Positions 43,480 to 52,603 of a stretch of 64,000 nucleotides of DNA are shown here, piece after piece; the stretch's first letter is position 1, and each line of letters opens with the position of its first letter. The notes beneath the pieces were generated by a model. The model had not been told where the DNA came from. It saw nothing but the letters and a program-made list of their open reading frames with translations, and searched no databases. The translations under genes were made by a program, and so were the position numbers. Source of the DNA: Acidimicrobiaceae bacterium (GTDB taxonomy: Bacteria > Actinomycetota > Acidimicrobiia > Acidimicrobiales > UBA8190). Location: positions 1 through 64,000 of the forward strand of contig PLXQ01000065.1 of the NCBI GenBank assembly GCA_003151475.1, given 5' to 3'.

Positions 43480-44139
43480 TCAGTTGCGACGGGCGTCGCC
43501 GCCCCCGACGGTGAGGACGGCACTCAATTCCTCCAAGGTGATCGGGGCGGTGCGCAGGGGCGCCGCCCCGGGGCGCAGGCCGTCCATCACCAGCTCGAGA
43601 AAGCGGGCCGAGCCGCTCGGCACGTGGGGGTCGAAGAGGTCGGCCACGGCCCGTACCGACATGAGCACGAGAGCCAGATCGGTGAAGGTCACGTCCAGAG
43701 CGATGGTTTCGGCCCCACGGGCGTTTGCCAGCAAGGTGTCCACCACGGGGGCGACGCGCGACAGCGCCGAGTTGGTGGTGTCGTCGGTCCACGGCGTTCT
43801 GGAGGCGATGACCCGCCAACACGACGGGGCGGCGATGCAACGACGAAGGAACTCGAAGACACCGTCGGCCGGGGAGCTCTCGGCCAGGACATCCTCGGCG
43901 ATCTGCTGCGTCCTCTGGCTGGCCGCCTCGACGACGGCGCTGAGGAGCTCGCCTTTGTTGGGAAAACGCCGGTAGAGGGTACCGATCCCGACGCCCGCCC
44001 GGCCGGCGACCTGTTCCATCGAGGCCTCGTAACCGTGTTCGGCGAAGACGTCGCGCGCGGCGACCAGGATGCGGGCCAGATTGAGCTCGGCGTCACGCCG
44101 CAGCGGCCTACTGGCAGTGTCGAGGACGTCGCCGGTCAC
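43480..44139 (-). CDS. TetR-family transcriptional regulator
   Basis: This 219-residue protein has an N-terminal TetR helix-turn-helix (residues 18-65: ILVAARDVFAEHGYEASMEQVAGRAGVG and GTLYRRFPNKGELL). The C-terminal ligand-binding domain ends in a basic tail. The GTG start overlaps the stop of the MFS gene (GTGA), so exporter and regulator share a transcript. The inverted repeat at 45724-45740 in front of that operon is a candidate target. Confidence 0.92.
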   Translation of the reverse strand: MTGDVLDTASRPLRRDAELNLARILVAARDVFAEHGYEASMEQVAGRAGVGIGTLYRRFPNKGELLSAVVEAASQRTQQIAEDVLAESSPADGVFEFLRRCIAAPSCWRVIASRTPWTDDTTNSALSRVAPVVDTLLANARGAETIALDVTFTDLALVLMSVRAVADLFDPHVPSGSARFLELVMDGLRPGAAPLRTAPITLEELSAVLTVGGGDARRN

Positions 44140-45671
44140 GCGCTGTTCTCCGGCGCTGCCATCTCCGGGGTGTAGCCGGTGGCCCCCACGAAGACTTCGG
44201 CTTCGGCGGTGAGGCCGGGATGGGCCAGCGACTCCACTACCGGCGAGTGCGGTCGGTTGGGAATCTTGAGAGCAGCCAGGGCGGCGATGACGAGCGACAG
44301 GCCCGAGACGGCGAAGGAGACGGTGTAGCCGTGCTCCTTCGGGAAACCGCTCCGGAGCAAGCTGCTCACGATGATGCTGGTGGCGATGCCGCTGCCGAGG
44401 GCGGCGCCGATGTTACGGATATTGGTGTTCATACCGGTCGCCACCCCCGTCTGGCTGGGGGGGACGGCCTCGATGATGAGGTTGGACATCGAGGCGTAGC
44501 CGAGGGCGATGCCGATGCCGAGCAGTCCCGAGGCGACGTAGATGTTCCACGGCTGGCTGTGGGCCAGGGCCAAGAGGCCGTAGCTGGAGGCGGCGAAGAC
44601 GGAACCGGCCACCAAGATCGGCTGCGAGCCGAAGGCGATGGCGATGCGCCCGGTGAGGGGCGCCACCAGGAGCATGGCGATGGCGAAAGGTAAGAGGAAG
44701 AGCCCCGACTGGGTGATGGAGGCGCCGAATCCGTAGCCCTGGGCGACAGGGGTCTGGACGAACTGGGGGACGGTGATGAACATGGCGAACATCCCGAAGC
44801 CGAACAGTAAGGCGGCCAGGTTGGTGCTCCAGACGGCGGGGATGCGCATCATCTTCATGTCCACCACGGGCGAATCGGAGCGGGTCTCGGACCAGACCCA
44901 CAACAAGGTGAGCACCACGGTCACGGCGAACAGGCCGAGGACGGTGGTGTTGGCCCAGCCCCAGGTGGGACCTTCGGACACCGCCACCAGGCCGGTGATC
45001 AACCAAGCCGACATGAGAGAGGCACCGAGCCAGTTGATGCGGCCCGGGGACCGGACCGGGGACTCGGGGACGAAGGCGAAGGTGGAGACGGTGGCGGTGA
45101 GGGTGAGGGTGAGGGGGATCCAGAAGAGCCAGTGGTAGGAGAGGTGCTCGACGATGGGCCCCGCCAGGATGATGCCGCCGCCGGCGCCGATGCCGAGGAT
45201 GGCCGACATGGTGCCGACGGCGGTGGAGACCTTCTCCCGAGGAAACTCGTCACGGATGATCCCGAAGGCCAGAGGGAAGACCGCTCCCCCCGTCCCCTGG
45301 ATGGCCCGGCCGACGAGCATGACGGGAAGAGACGTGGCGAGCGCACTGAGAAGGGTGCCCAGGGAGAGGGCGATGAGGACGACGACGAGCATCTTCTCCT
45401 TGCCCACCATGTCACCGATACGGCCCAGGATGGGCGTGGCGATCGCCGCGCTCAGGAGGTAGGCCGTGAGGAGCCAGGTCGCCCCCGTGGCCGAGGTGCC
45501 GAGGGCGTGCTCGAGCTCGGGGATGGCGGGGATGATCATCGACTGCAGGAGGCTGAAGGCCAGGGCGGCGATGGCCAGGACGGCGAAGGTGGCGGCGTAG
45601 TGGATCCGCTTGCCGGCGGCGGGGTCCCCCGGGGGGTTCGTCAGACCGGGCATCTCACGCACATCTGTCAC
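44136..45671 (-). CDS. MFS drug exporter (EmrB/QacA family)
   Basis: This 511-residue protein has 14 predicted helices. Motifs include a QSMIIPAIPELEHALG start, motif A ILGRIGDMVGKEKMLV and motif C-like GTMSAILGIGAGGGIILAGP. The GTG start has GAGGAG upstream. Export of hydrophobic compounds by proton antiport is expected. It is transcribed with the TetR gene and divergently from a second MFS gene. Confidence 0.92.
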   Translation of the reverse strand: MTDVREMPGLTNPPGDPAAGKRIHYAATFAVLAIAALAFSLLQSMIIPAIPELEHALGTSATGATWLLTAYLLSAAIATPILGRIGDMVGKEKMLVVVLIALSLGTLLSALATSLPVMLVGRAIQGTGGAVFPLAFGIIRDEFPREKVSTAVGTMSAILGIGAGGGIILAGPIVEHLSYHWLFWIPLTLTLTATVSTFAFVPESPVRSPGRINWLGASLMSAWLITGLVAVSEGPTWGWANTTVLGLFAVTVVLTLLWVWSETRSDSPVVDMKMMRIPAVWSTNLAALLFGFGMFAMFITVPQFVQTPVAQGYGFGASITQSGLFLLPFAIAMLLVAPLTGRIAIAFGSQPILVAGSVFAASSYGLLALAHSQPWNIYVASGLLGIGIALGYASMSNLIIEAVPPSQTGVATGMNTNIRNIGAALGSGIATSIIVSSLLRSGFPKEHGYTVSFAVSGLSLVIAALAALKIPNRPHSPVVESLAHPGLTAEAEVFVGATGYTPEMAAPENSA

Positions 45672-45723
45672 GTCTGGCTCCTCGTTACCGGAATGATGGG
45701 CTCCGCTTGTGCGAGAGGATAGC

Positions 45724-45740
45724 CGGAATCGAGGATTCCG
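45724..45740. promoter_or_regulatory. Inverted repeat, candidate TetR operator
   Basis: CGGAATC-GAG-GATTCCG is a perfect 7-base inverted repeat with a 3-base spacer, 53 bases upstream of the MFS/TetR operon. Its size fits a TetR dimer. Assignment to TetR, rather than MerR, is by proximity. Confidence 0.5.
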
Positions 45741-45755
45741 ATTACCGGGCTCGGA

Positions 45756-45771
45756 TTGACGTTAACGTGAA
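45756..45771. promoter_or_regulatory. Inverted repeat, candidate MerR operator
   Basis: TTGACGTTAACGTGAA is a palindrome with one mismatch. A third half-site AACGTCAAGG follows at 45786-45795. It lies 47 bases upstream of the MFS/MerR operon. Palindromes containing ACGT cores close to a TTGAC box are typical of MerR-type promoters. Confidence 0.5.
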
Positions 45772-45817
45772 GGTACCTTGCCGCCAACGTCAAGGTGACT
45801 ACCCCCCCCGGAGGCAG

Positions 45818-47599
45818 ATGACCGAGCTCGCCCAACCGACGCGGCCGATTCGACCCACCCGGGCCGAGACGACCGGTCCGGCTCCGAGCGAGGGGTACAA
45901 GTGGACGGCGCTGTTCGTGTCCACGCTGGGGATGCTGATGGCCACCATCGACGGCTCCATCGTCCTGATCGCCATGCCCGACATCTTCCGCGGGATCGGG
46001 ATCAATCCGCTCGAGCCCGGGAACACCTTCTATCTGCTGTGGATGATCCTCGGGTTCCTGGTGGTGACGAGCGTGCTGGTGGTGACGCTGGGCCGGTTGG
46101 GGGACATCTACGGACGGGTGCGGGTCTACAACCTGGGCTTCGCCGTCTTCACCTTCTTCTCTTTGCTACTGACCATAACCTGGACCCACGGCCACGCCGC
46201 GGGGATCTGGTTGATCACCATGCGGATCTTCCAGGCCGTGGGGGCGGCCATGTTGATGGCCAACTCGGCGGCCATCTTGACCGACGCCTTCCCGGCCAAT
46301 CAGCGGGGCCTCGCTCTCGGGGTGAACCAGGCGGCCGCCTTCAGCGGATCCTTCATCGGCCTGGTCCTCGGCGGCGTGTTGGCGCCGATCAACTGGCGGC
46401 TCATCTTCTTGGTGTCGGTGCCCGTGGGGCTGCTCGGCACCGTGTTGGGCTACCTGAAGCTGCGGGAACTCGGACAGCGGCGGCCGGCGGGGATCGACTG
46501 GCCCGGGAACATCACCTTCGGGTTTGGCCTGGTGCTGATCATGGTGGGGATCACCTACGGGATCGAGCCCTACGGGCACAGCAACATGGGCTGGGGGAAC
46601 CCCTTCGTACTCGGCGCCCTCGGCGTCGGACTGGCGCTCATGGCGGCCTTCTGCGTGATCGAGACCAAGGTGGCCGAACCGATGTTCCGACTGCAGCTGT
46701 TCAAGATCCGCGCTTTCAGCTCCGGGGTCTTCGCCAGCTTCCTGGCCGCTCTGTCGCGCGGGGGGCTCATGTTCATGCTCGTGATCTGGCTGCAGGGGAT
46801 CTGGCTCCCCCTGCACGGCTACGACTTCGCCCGGACGCCGTTGTGGGCCGGGATCGCCATGATCCCGCTGACCCTGGGGCTTCTGATCTCCGGCCCCATC
46901 ACCGGGATCTTGTCGGACCGCTACGGCGCCCGGCCCTTCGCCACGGGGGGGATGATCGGCGTCGGGATCTCCTTCGGCCTGCTTGAGCTGCTGCCTATCG
47001 ACTTCCCCTACTGGGCCTTCGGTATCTTGCTGTTCCTGACGGGGCTGACCATGGCGGCGTTCGGTTCGCCCAACCGGACAGGGGTGATGAACAGCCTTCC
47101 CCCCGAGCACCGCGGTGCCGGTTCGGGGATGAACTCGACCTTTCAGAATTCGGCGCAGGTCTTCTCCATCGGCATCTTCTTCACGCTGATGATCGTGGGG
47201 TTGTCGTCGACGTTGCCCCACAGCCTCTACCAGGGGCTGGTGAGCAACGGGGTGCCGGCGGCCACGGCCAACCGCGCCGCGCATCTGCCCCCGGTCTCCA
47301 CCCTCTTCGCCGCCTTCCTGGGCTACAACCCGATCGCCCATCTGGTTGGCTCGGGCACCTTGTCCCACCTGACGAGCGCGCAGCAGGCGGTGCTGAACGG
47401 CCACGGCTTCTTCCCCAAGATCATCACGGCGCCGTTCCGGGCCGGGCTGCACGCGGCGCTTGACTTTGCCATCGTGGCCAGTGTGCTGGCCGCCGCCGCC
47501 TCATGGACCCGGGGGGCGATGTACGTGCACAAGGACCTCGACACCGAGGAGGCGGAAGTGGCATCGGCCTATGTCGGCGCAGCGGACGGAGTCGAGTGA
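45818..47599 (+). CDS. MFS transporter, 14-helix drug-exporter type
   Basis: This 593-residue protein has a polar N-terminus of 30 residues, then GMLMATIDGSIVLIAMPDIF and motif A LGRLGDIYGRVRVYN. Helix pairs run to about residue 570, with an unusually long loop (about 470-545) before the last helix, predicted outside the cell. The ATG at 45818 has GGAGG upstream. The MerR gene starts on the overlapping TGATG, so the regulator is co-expressed with its likely target. The substrate is unknown. Confidence 0.9.
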   Translation: MTELAQPTRPIRPTRAETTGPAPSEGYKWTALFVSTLGMLMATIDGSIVLIAMPDIFRGIGINPLEPGNTFYLLWMILGFLVVTSVLVVTLGRLGDIYGRVRVYNLGFAVFTFFSLLLTITWTHGHAAGIWLITMRIFQAVGAAMLMANSAAILTDAFPANQRGLALGVNQAAAFSGSFIGLVLGGVLAPINWRLIFLVSVPVGLLGTVLGYLKLRELGQRRPAGIDWPGNITFGFGLVLIMVGITYGIEPYGHSNMGWGNPFVLGALGVGLALMAAFCVIETKVAEPMFRLQLFKIRAFSSGVFASFLAALSRGGLMFMLVIWLQGIWLPLHGYDFARTPLWAGIAMIPLTLGLLISGPITGILSDRYGARPFATGGMIGVGISFGLLELLPIDFPYWAFGILLFLTGLTMAAFGSPNRTGVMNSLPPEHRGAGSGMNSTFQNSAQVFSIGIFFTLMIVGLSSTLPHSLYQGLVSNGVPAATANRAAHLPPVSTLFAAFLGYNPIAHLVGSGTLSHLTSAQQAVLNGHGFFPKIITAPFRAGLHAALDFAIVASVLAAAASWTRGAMYVHKDLDTEEAEVASAYVGAADGVE

Positions 47600-48090
47600 T
47601 GTCTCCGGACCTGTCCACCACGGAGACGGGCGCCGTCATGTTCCGCATCGGTGAGGTGGCGAAGCTCACCGGGCTCACCACGCGGACGCTGCGGTACTGG
47701 GAAGAACTGGGTCTCGTTTCCCCGAGCTCGTACGGGAGCAACGGCGACCGGCACTACTCGGCCACCGACATGGCCCGGGTGACGCGGGTGAGGGATCTGC
47801 AGAAGTTGCTCGGGTTCTCCCTGGCCGAGGTACGGGTGGTTCTAGACACCGAAGGGGTCGATGTCCTCGACCGGGTGAGATCCGAATTGCATGCCGGCGA
47901 TCTGTCGCCGGCCCGGCAGCGGCAGCTGATCGATGAGGCCATCGTGGCCAACGACCAGTTGCTGGCGCGGCTCGACGACACCCTGGCCAGGATCCAGGCC
48001 TTTCGGACCGAGCGGACGGCCAGCGCCGAACGCCTGCGGGCCCGCCGGACGGCCCTTGTTGACGAGACCAGTGACGCAGACGACCAGTGA
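47599..48090 (+). CDS. MerR-family transcriptional regulator
   Basis: This 163-residue protein has a MerR winged helix (about residues 15-85: FRIGEVAKLTGLTTRTLRYW and the wing GDRHYSATDMARVTRVRDLQ) and a long dimerisation coiled coil (about 105-155). It has no Cys cluster, so a metal sensor of the MerR/CueR class is unlikely. It starts on the ATG overlapping the MFS stop. Four copies of an 11-base repeat begin in its last codons (48066-48142). Confidence 0.9.
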   Translation: MSPDLSTTETGAVMFRIGEVAKLTGLTTRTLRYWEELGLVSPSSYGSNGDRHYSATDMARVTRVRDLQKLLGFSLAEVRVVLDTEGVDVLDRVRSELHAGDLSPARQRQLIDEAIVANDQLLARLDDTLARIQAFRTERTASAERLRARRTALVDETSDADDQ

Positions 48091-48142
48091 CGCAGACGAG
48101 AACAGTGGTGCTGACGACCAGTGACGCAGTCGACCAGTGACG
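48066..48142. repeat. Four copies of GACCAGTGACG
   Basis: Identical 11-base units lie at 48066, 48082, 48116 and 48132, spaced 16, 34 and 16 bases, spanning the 3' end of the merR gene and the gap before the dienelactone hydrolase gene. Units are in direct orientation. The paired spacing suggests protein-binding sites or a decayed minisatellite. Confidence 0.85.
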
Positions 48143-48176
48143 TGACGACAACGAGCGCGAAGAAACGAGGTCGATA

Positions 48177-48920
48177 ATGACAGATTCGATGAGAGCGGAG
48201 ACGGTGTCGGTGATCGGCGCCGGCGGAGATGCCATCGAGGCCTATCTGGCCCAGCCGCTCGAGACGGCGCCGGTGGGCGGTGTCGTGGTGATCCACCACA
48301 TGCCCGGCTACGACGAGAAGACGAAGGAGATCACCCGGACCTTCGCTGCCCACGGCTACCTGGCCATCTGCCCCAATCTCTATTGGCGCGAGGCGCCTGG
48401 AGCGAGCCCTGACGATGCCGCCGCCACGGCGCGGGCCCAGGGCGGTGTGCCCGACGACCGACTGGTGGGCGACGTCGGCGGCGCCGTGAGGCACCTCAAG
48501 TCCCTGGGCTCGTCCAAGCAGAAGGTGGCGACCATCGGCTACTGCTCGGGGGGTCGGCAGTCGTTTCTGGCCGCCTGCAGCCTGGAGCTCGACGCCGCCG
48601 TCGACTGCTACGGCGCCTTCGTACTGGCGCCTGCTCCCGAGGGGGGGCCCATGAAGGTGACGCCGGTCGGACATCTGGCCAAGGATCTCTCGTGCCCGCT
48701 GCTCGGATTGTTCGGCGCCGAGGACCAGTTCCCGGCACCGGCCGAGGTGGCCGAGCTCGAGAAGATCCTGACGGAGGAGGAGAAGACCTTCGAGTTCCAC
48801 AGTTTCGAGGGAGCGGGCCACGCGTTCTTCGCCACCAACAGGCCGAGCTACCGTCCCGAGGCGGCCAACGAGGGTTGGGCGCTGATCTGGGACTTCTTCG
48901 GCCGGTATCTGGCTGGCTGA
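48177..48920 (+). CDS. Dienelactone hydrolase family protein
   Basis: This 247-residue alpha/beta hydrolase has the nucleophile motif GYCSGG with Cys in place of Ser (about residue 123), Asp in GAEDQFP and His in EGAGHAFF, completing the Cys-Asp-His triad of dienelactone hydrolases. It would open lactone rings in chlorocatechol or related ring cleavage. AGGT lies upstream of the ATG. It is probably not in the MFS/MerR operon, since an 86-base gap with direct repeats separates them. Confidence 0.9.
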   Translation: MTDSMRAETVSVIGAGGDAIEAYLAQPLETAPVGGVVVIHHMPGYDEKTKEITRTFAAHGYLAICPNLYWREAPGASPDDAAATARAQGGVPDDRLVGDVGGAVRHLKSLGSSKQKVATIGYCSGGRQSFLAACSLELDAAVDCYGAFVLAPAPEGGPMKVTPVGHLAKDLSCPLLGLFGAEDQFPAPAEVAELEKILTEEEKTFEFHSFEGAGHAFFATNRPSYRPEAANEGWALIWDFFGRYLAG

Positions 48921-48946
48921 GATCCGATCGGCGATAGGAGATCACG

Positions 48947-49216
48947 ATGTGCACGTATCAGACGGTCAGCCTGGCGCTCGAGGGCAGCGGCAAGGGCGCC
49001 GAGGGATGGTTCACTGTCACCGACGGCAGTGTCTACTTCGATCATCCTGTCCACGCCCGCGCCGAGCACACGCTGAACATCGATCTGCTGAACCCCGGCC
49101 GCGGTCCGTCGTCGCGCGTGGCCGTCGAGCTCAACCCGGCTTCGGCCCGGGCGTTGGCCGAAGCCATCTTGGAGACGCTCGACGGTGGCCCCGCTGCTCT
49201 GACGGCGAAGACCTGA
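48947..49216 (+). CDS. DUF6295 small protein
   Basis: This 89-residue protein begins MCTYQTVSLALEGSGKG and has GWFTVTDGSVYFDHPVHA and HTLNIDLLNPG, the pattern of a conserved actinobacterial family I recall as DUF6295. It has no known function. AGGAG sits seven bases before the ATG. It lies 26 bases after the dienelactone hydrolase gene and 10 bases before the HAD gene, so the three likely form an operon. Confidence 0.8.
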   Translation: MCTYQTVSLALEGSGKGAEGWFTVTDGSVYFDHPVHARAEHTLNIDLLNPGRGPSSRVAVELNPASARALAEAILETLDGGPAALTAKT

Positions 49217-49226
49217 GGCGGCGGCA

Positions 49227-49898
49227 ATGGCGAAGCCGGTGGTGGTGCTATTCGACGTGGACGAGACCCTGGTGCATACCGGAGGATCGGGGGCGCGGAG
49301 CTGGAAGGTCGCCTTCGACAAGCTCTACGGCATCCCGGCCGACATCGGCGAGCACAGCTCGGCGGGCGAGACCGATCCCCAGGTGGCGCGGGCCACCTTC
49401 AAGGGGGTGTTGGGCCGTGATCCGAGCGACGACGAGCTCGGGCGGATCTACGCCCAGTACCTGCTGCACCTGGCCGAGGACATCTGGATCTCCGAGCAGT
49501 ACCAGGTGCTGCCGGGGGCGCAGGACACCCTGATCGCCCTCGGACAGGACGGGGTGACGCTCGGCATCGTCTCCGGTGCCATGGAGGGAGCGGCGCGCAC
49601 TAAGCTCATGCCCGCCAACCTCAACCGGTTCTTCATCTTCGGCGGTTATGGATCGGACTCCCCCGACCGCGGCGAGTTGACGAGGCTGGCCATCGGCAAG
49701 GCGGCCCGCCTGCACGACGGACTGCGTCCGGCGCAGGTTTTCGTCGTGGGCGACACTCCCCACGACATCGAGGCCACCAAGGCCGCCGGGGGGGTATCGG
49801 TCGGCGTGGCCAGTGGGAAGTATTCGGTAGATGAGCTACGGGCCGCCGACGCCGATCACGTTCTGCCGTCACTCGAGGCTGCATTTCCCGAAGTGTGA
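49227..49898 (+). CDS. HAD-superfamily hydrolase
   Basis: This 223-residue phosphatase-like protein has motif I FDVDETL (nucleophile Asp), motif II VSGA, a Lys in motif III, and motif IV GDTPHD. The cap is helical, as in subfamily I phosphoglycolate phosphatase-like enzymes. The substrate is unknown. Confidence 0.9.
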   Translation: MAKPVVVLFDVDETLVHTGGSGARSWKVAFDKLYGIPADIGEHSSAGETDPQVARATFKGVLGRDPSDDELGRIYAQYLLHLAEDIWISEQYQVLPGAQDTLIALGQDGVTLGIVSGAMEGAARTKLMPANLNRFFIFGGYGSDSPDRGELTRLAIGKAARLHDGLRPAQVFVVGDTPHDIEATKAAGGVSVGVASGKYSVDELRAADADHVLPSLEAAFPEV

Positions 49899-50028
49899 CG
49901 CTCCGACGGACTGCTGTAGGAATCCACCCCGGTGGGATCACCTGGGTGACAGAACGGCACTTTCCCGTAGGATGGCAAGGAGCGTCCTCAGCAGGCGGCG
50001 GTGTCTGCGGCGTGCAACGGAGACGGGA

Positions 50029-51165
50029 ATGCACATGTCACAGTTGAGAATCAAGAGAACTTTCGCAATGGCGGCGATAGCCCTAATGGGTTCACTGGGC
50101 TACGTGAGCGGCTCGGCCGGTGCAGTGGTGGGGAACACCGTCTACGTGTCGACGACGGGGACCGACGCACCCAACACCTGCAGTACTCCGTCGACGGCGT
50201 GCGCCACCATCAACTACGCCATCTCCGTCGCCGTACCGGGCGACAGCGTGAGTGTCGCCGCCGGCTCCTATCACCAGACGGTGGACGTCAACAAGGCCGT
50301 CCGCGTGGTCGGCTCGGGAGCGGGACGCACCACCATCGACGGCTCCGGGCTCGATCCTGTCCCGCTCTACGGCGTCGTCTACGTGGGGCCGACGGGGGGC
50401 GCCTCCTCGGTGAGCGGCTTTACCATCACCAACGCGGCCGACTTTGCCGAGACGGGCGGAGAGCCCGAGGTGGTAGCGCTGGCCGACAGCAACCCGAGCG
50501 ACTCCGTGGTCATCAGCAGCAATATCATCTCGCTGGGATCGGACCCCACCTCGGGCACGGACTTCCCCATCGGGATCGACACCTTCAACAACGCGGCGAC
50601 TACGACCATTTTCCACAACAACATCAGCGGTACCTTCCAAGGTGCGCTGCTCGAAGACAATGGGCCGGTGGCCTTCACCCATAACCGCGTCGTCGGCCTG
50701 ATCTCGAACACCTACACCGACACCTCAGGGGTGACGCCGAACGTCGAGACCTACCCTGGCGAGGGCCTGTTCTTCCTGTCGGACGAGAGCGGATCGCTCA
50801 CGGGGCAGAACGCCACCAACAACAACTTCGCCGACTACGCCGGTTACGGCATCATCATGGAAGCCGGCTACAACAGCGGCAATTGCACGGCCACTCCCTG
50901 TAACGGTTCGATCGCCGGCACCATCTCCCACAACCACCTCGCACTCGGCGGCGCGTCGGAGACGACCACGGGACCACCGGCGACGTCGAAGCCGGCCGTG
51001 GGCATCGAGCTGAAGGCCGAGTTCAACGGGAACAACCTGACGGTGGACATGAGCAACAACCGCGGCTTCGTCCACAGCCCGTCACTGGCCACCTTGCAGC
51101 AGGCGACCAACGGCGCCACCACCACGGTGACCGGGAGTGGGAACAGGATCAGGGTCCGACCCTGA
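50029..51165 (+). CDS. Secreted right-handed parallel beta-helix protein
   Basis: This 378-residue protein has a signal peptide (hydrophobic about residues 13-30, cleavage near SAGAVV). Residues 35-370 have the periodic turns of pectin-lyase-like beta-helices: TVYVSTTGTD, CATINYAISVAVPGDSVSVA, GSYHQTV and repeated N-rich turns such as ISSNIIS and FHNNISG. No polysaccharide-lyase active-site residues are evident. GGAG lies before the ATG; a second ATG at 50035 is possible. It converges on the anchored protein gene with 5 bases between stops. Confidence 0.83.
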   Translation: MHMSQLRIKRTFAMAAIALMGSLGYVSGSAGAVVGNTVYVSTTGTDAPNTCSTPSTACATINYAISVAVPGDSVSVAAGSYHQTVDVNKAVRVVGSGAGRTTIDGSGLDPVPLYGVVYVGPTGGASSVSGFTITNAADFAETGGEPEVVALADSNPSDSVVISSNIISLGSDPTSGTDFPIGIDTFNNAATTTIFHNNISGTFQGALLEDNGPVAFTHNRVVGLISNTYTDTSGVTPNVETYPGEGLFFLSDESGSLTGQNATNNNFADYAGYGIIMEAGYNSGNCTATPCNGSIAGTISHNHLALGGASETTTGPPATSKPAVGIELKAEFNGNNLTVDMSNNRGFVHSPSLATLQQATNGATTTVTGSGNRIRVRP

Positions 51166-51170
51166 TCGAC

Positions 51171-52283
51171 CTATGACGCAGGCCGGGCCCCGCCGGGTGG
51201 AGTTCGGCGGGAGGCCGGCCGCGTCTCTGGGCCGGTGCGCGCCGGGCGGGGGGACAACCGGCGGGCACGGGAGAATAGCAGCGCCACCGTTCCGAGGAAG
51301 AGAAGCGCCAGTCCGAGGAACAGCGGTTGGGCGGTATCCATTCCGGTGAAGGCCAGCCCTGAGCTGCTGGCCGGCGTCACCATGCCACCGGCTGTCGGTG
51401 ACGCCGCCCCCGACGGCAGCTTCGAGCTCGAACCGGCGGCGACCACGGCCGTGACGGCGGGCTCGGTCACCGACGATCCGTTGCCGGTCGGACCGTTGCT
51501 GGTCGATCCGTTGCCGGTCGAACCACCCCCGGCGGCTACCGGCGGGCTCGTGGCGTAGAAGATGCCGACCCCGGCACCTCCAGACGGCACGGTGACCGAC
51601 TCCGACGCGCTCTGGCCGTCGGAACTGATGGTGGCCGAGCCTCCGCATAGGACGAACATGAGTCCGTCGGGGGATCCTGCGGTCATGGTGTAGCTACCGG
51701 CCGTGACGGCGGTGGGTGTGATCGGGTTGGGCTGTGACGTCACCACGTCGGGCGTGACGGCCAGGGTCCCTCCTGTCGCCTCGGTGGTGGTCGGCGATCC
51801 GGCCGCGCACAGGTAGATGTGCCCGGCGATCGTCCCGACGGGGGGGCCGACTCCGCAGCCGGGCACGGTGGCCCGGGAGCCGGAGAAGTAAAATGGAAGT
51901 CCTTTCACCGTCGTGGCCTGGACGTCGGCCTGGAAGAAGCAATCAGCCGTGACGGGTACGGGGACGGTGAGAGTGCCCGAGGTACCGGTGTCCTTTCCCT
52001 CGAGCGTGCCGTGCGACCACAGCCGCAGTGTCCAGACGGCTGTGCTGCCCCCCGGCACATTGAAGGTGGCCGCCGTGGCGGTGATCTTCGGTTGGGCGGG
52101 TGCCTTGGCGAAGGCGTTGCCCGAGATACTGCACACGAGACCGACTGCGCCGATGAGGACGAACAAACGGCGAACTCCCCGAACGCGGCAGCCGTTCACC
52201 GGGGAGAACCGACGGTGGATGGTTGATGCGATGCTCGTTCGTGTCACTGGTGGCGCCTTCCTATCGGGGGGAATTGTGGCCAT
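51171..52283 (-). CDS. Cell-surface protein with LAFTG sortase signal
   Basis: This 370-residue protein has an N-terminal export signal (hydrophobic about residues 40-60, cleavage near NAFAKAP), an uncharacterised beta-rich region (65-250) with Cys residues, and a Gly/Ser/Thr linker with NGSTSNGPTGNG repeats. It ends in LAFTG, a hydrophobic helix and a basic tail (SRARRLSPRP). LAxTG is the recognition motif of class E sortases, so covalent wall anchoring is likely. No sortase gene is in the window. Confidence 0.82.
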   Translation of the reverse strand: MATIPPDRKAPPVTRTSIASTIHRRFSPVNGCRVRGVRRLFVLIGAVGLVCSISGNAFAKAPAQPKITATAATFNVPGGSTAVWTLRLWSHGTLEGKDTGTSGTLTVPVPVTADCFFQADVQATTVKGLPFYFSGSRATVPGCGVGPPVGTIAGHIYLCAAGSPTTTEATGGTLAVTPDVVTSQPNPITPTAVTAGSYTMTAGSPDGLMFVLCGGSATISSDGQSASESVTVPSGGAGVGIFYATSPPVAAGGGSTGNGSTSNGPTGNGSSVTEPAVTAVVAAGSSSKLPSGAASPTAGGMVTPASSSGLAFTGMDTAQPLFLGLALLFLGTVALLFSRARRLSPRPARTGPETRPASRRTPPGGARPAS

Positions 52284-52603
52284 CGAGCCCGCCAGGGGGC
52301 ATGTGGATCAGTGAGAGACAGGACAAGGTGCGGGGTCGCACCGATCAGCCGTCCGTGCTCCGAGGTGCAGAGACCTCGAAACGTACGGGGGAGTGCCCGT
52401 TGCCGGGACGGTCACGACGCAGAGCCCATCGCGTCACCCGGGTTCTCTCGTTAACCATCGCCGTCGACTCCTCGTGCATGGGGCTGCCGGGGTCTAGGGC
52501 AACGAAACGTGACGTCTGTTGTTGAACTGGTGGGAACTGTCAGCGGTGAAAGTACACGGTGGGTCGGAGGAGCAGGGCGCGCTTTGCCGTTTTATTTTCA
52601 AGC
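52284..52603. other. Intergenic stretch without identified gene
   Basis: I find no convincing open frame on either strand in these 320 bases. The minus strand probably carries the promoter and leader of the LAFTG protein gene (a TTAACG-like hexamer near 52450), but nothing specific can be assigned. Confidence 0.4.

Noticed and set aside
46166-47452. 428-codon minus-strand frame
   Set aside because: It is antisense to the second MFS exporter; the composition is His/Gln/Gly/Arg-rich, as expected from complementing a membrane protein gene.
51137-51349. Plus-strand frame after the beta-helix gene
   Set aside because: It overlaps the end of that gene and is antisense to the LAFTG protein gene; no start signal and no recognisable sequence.
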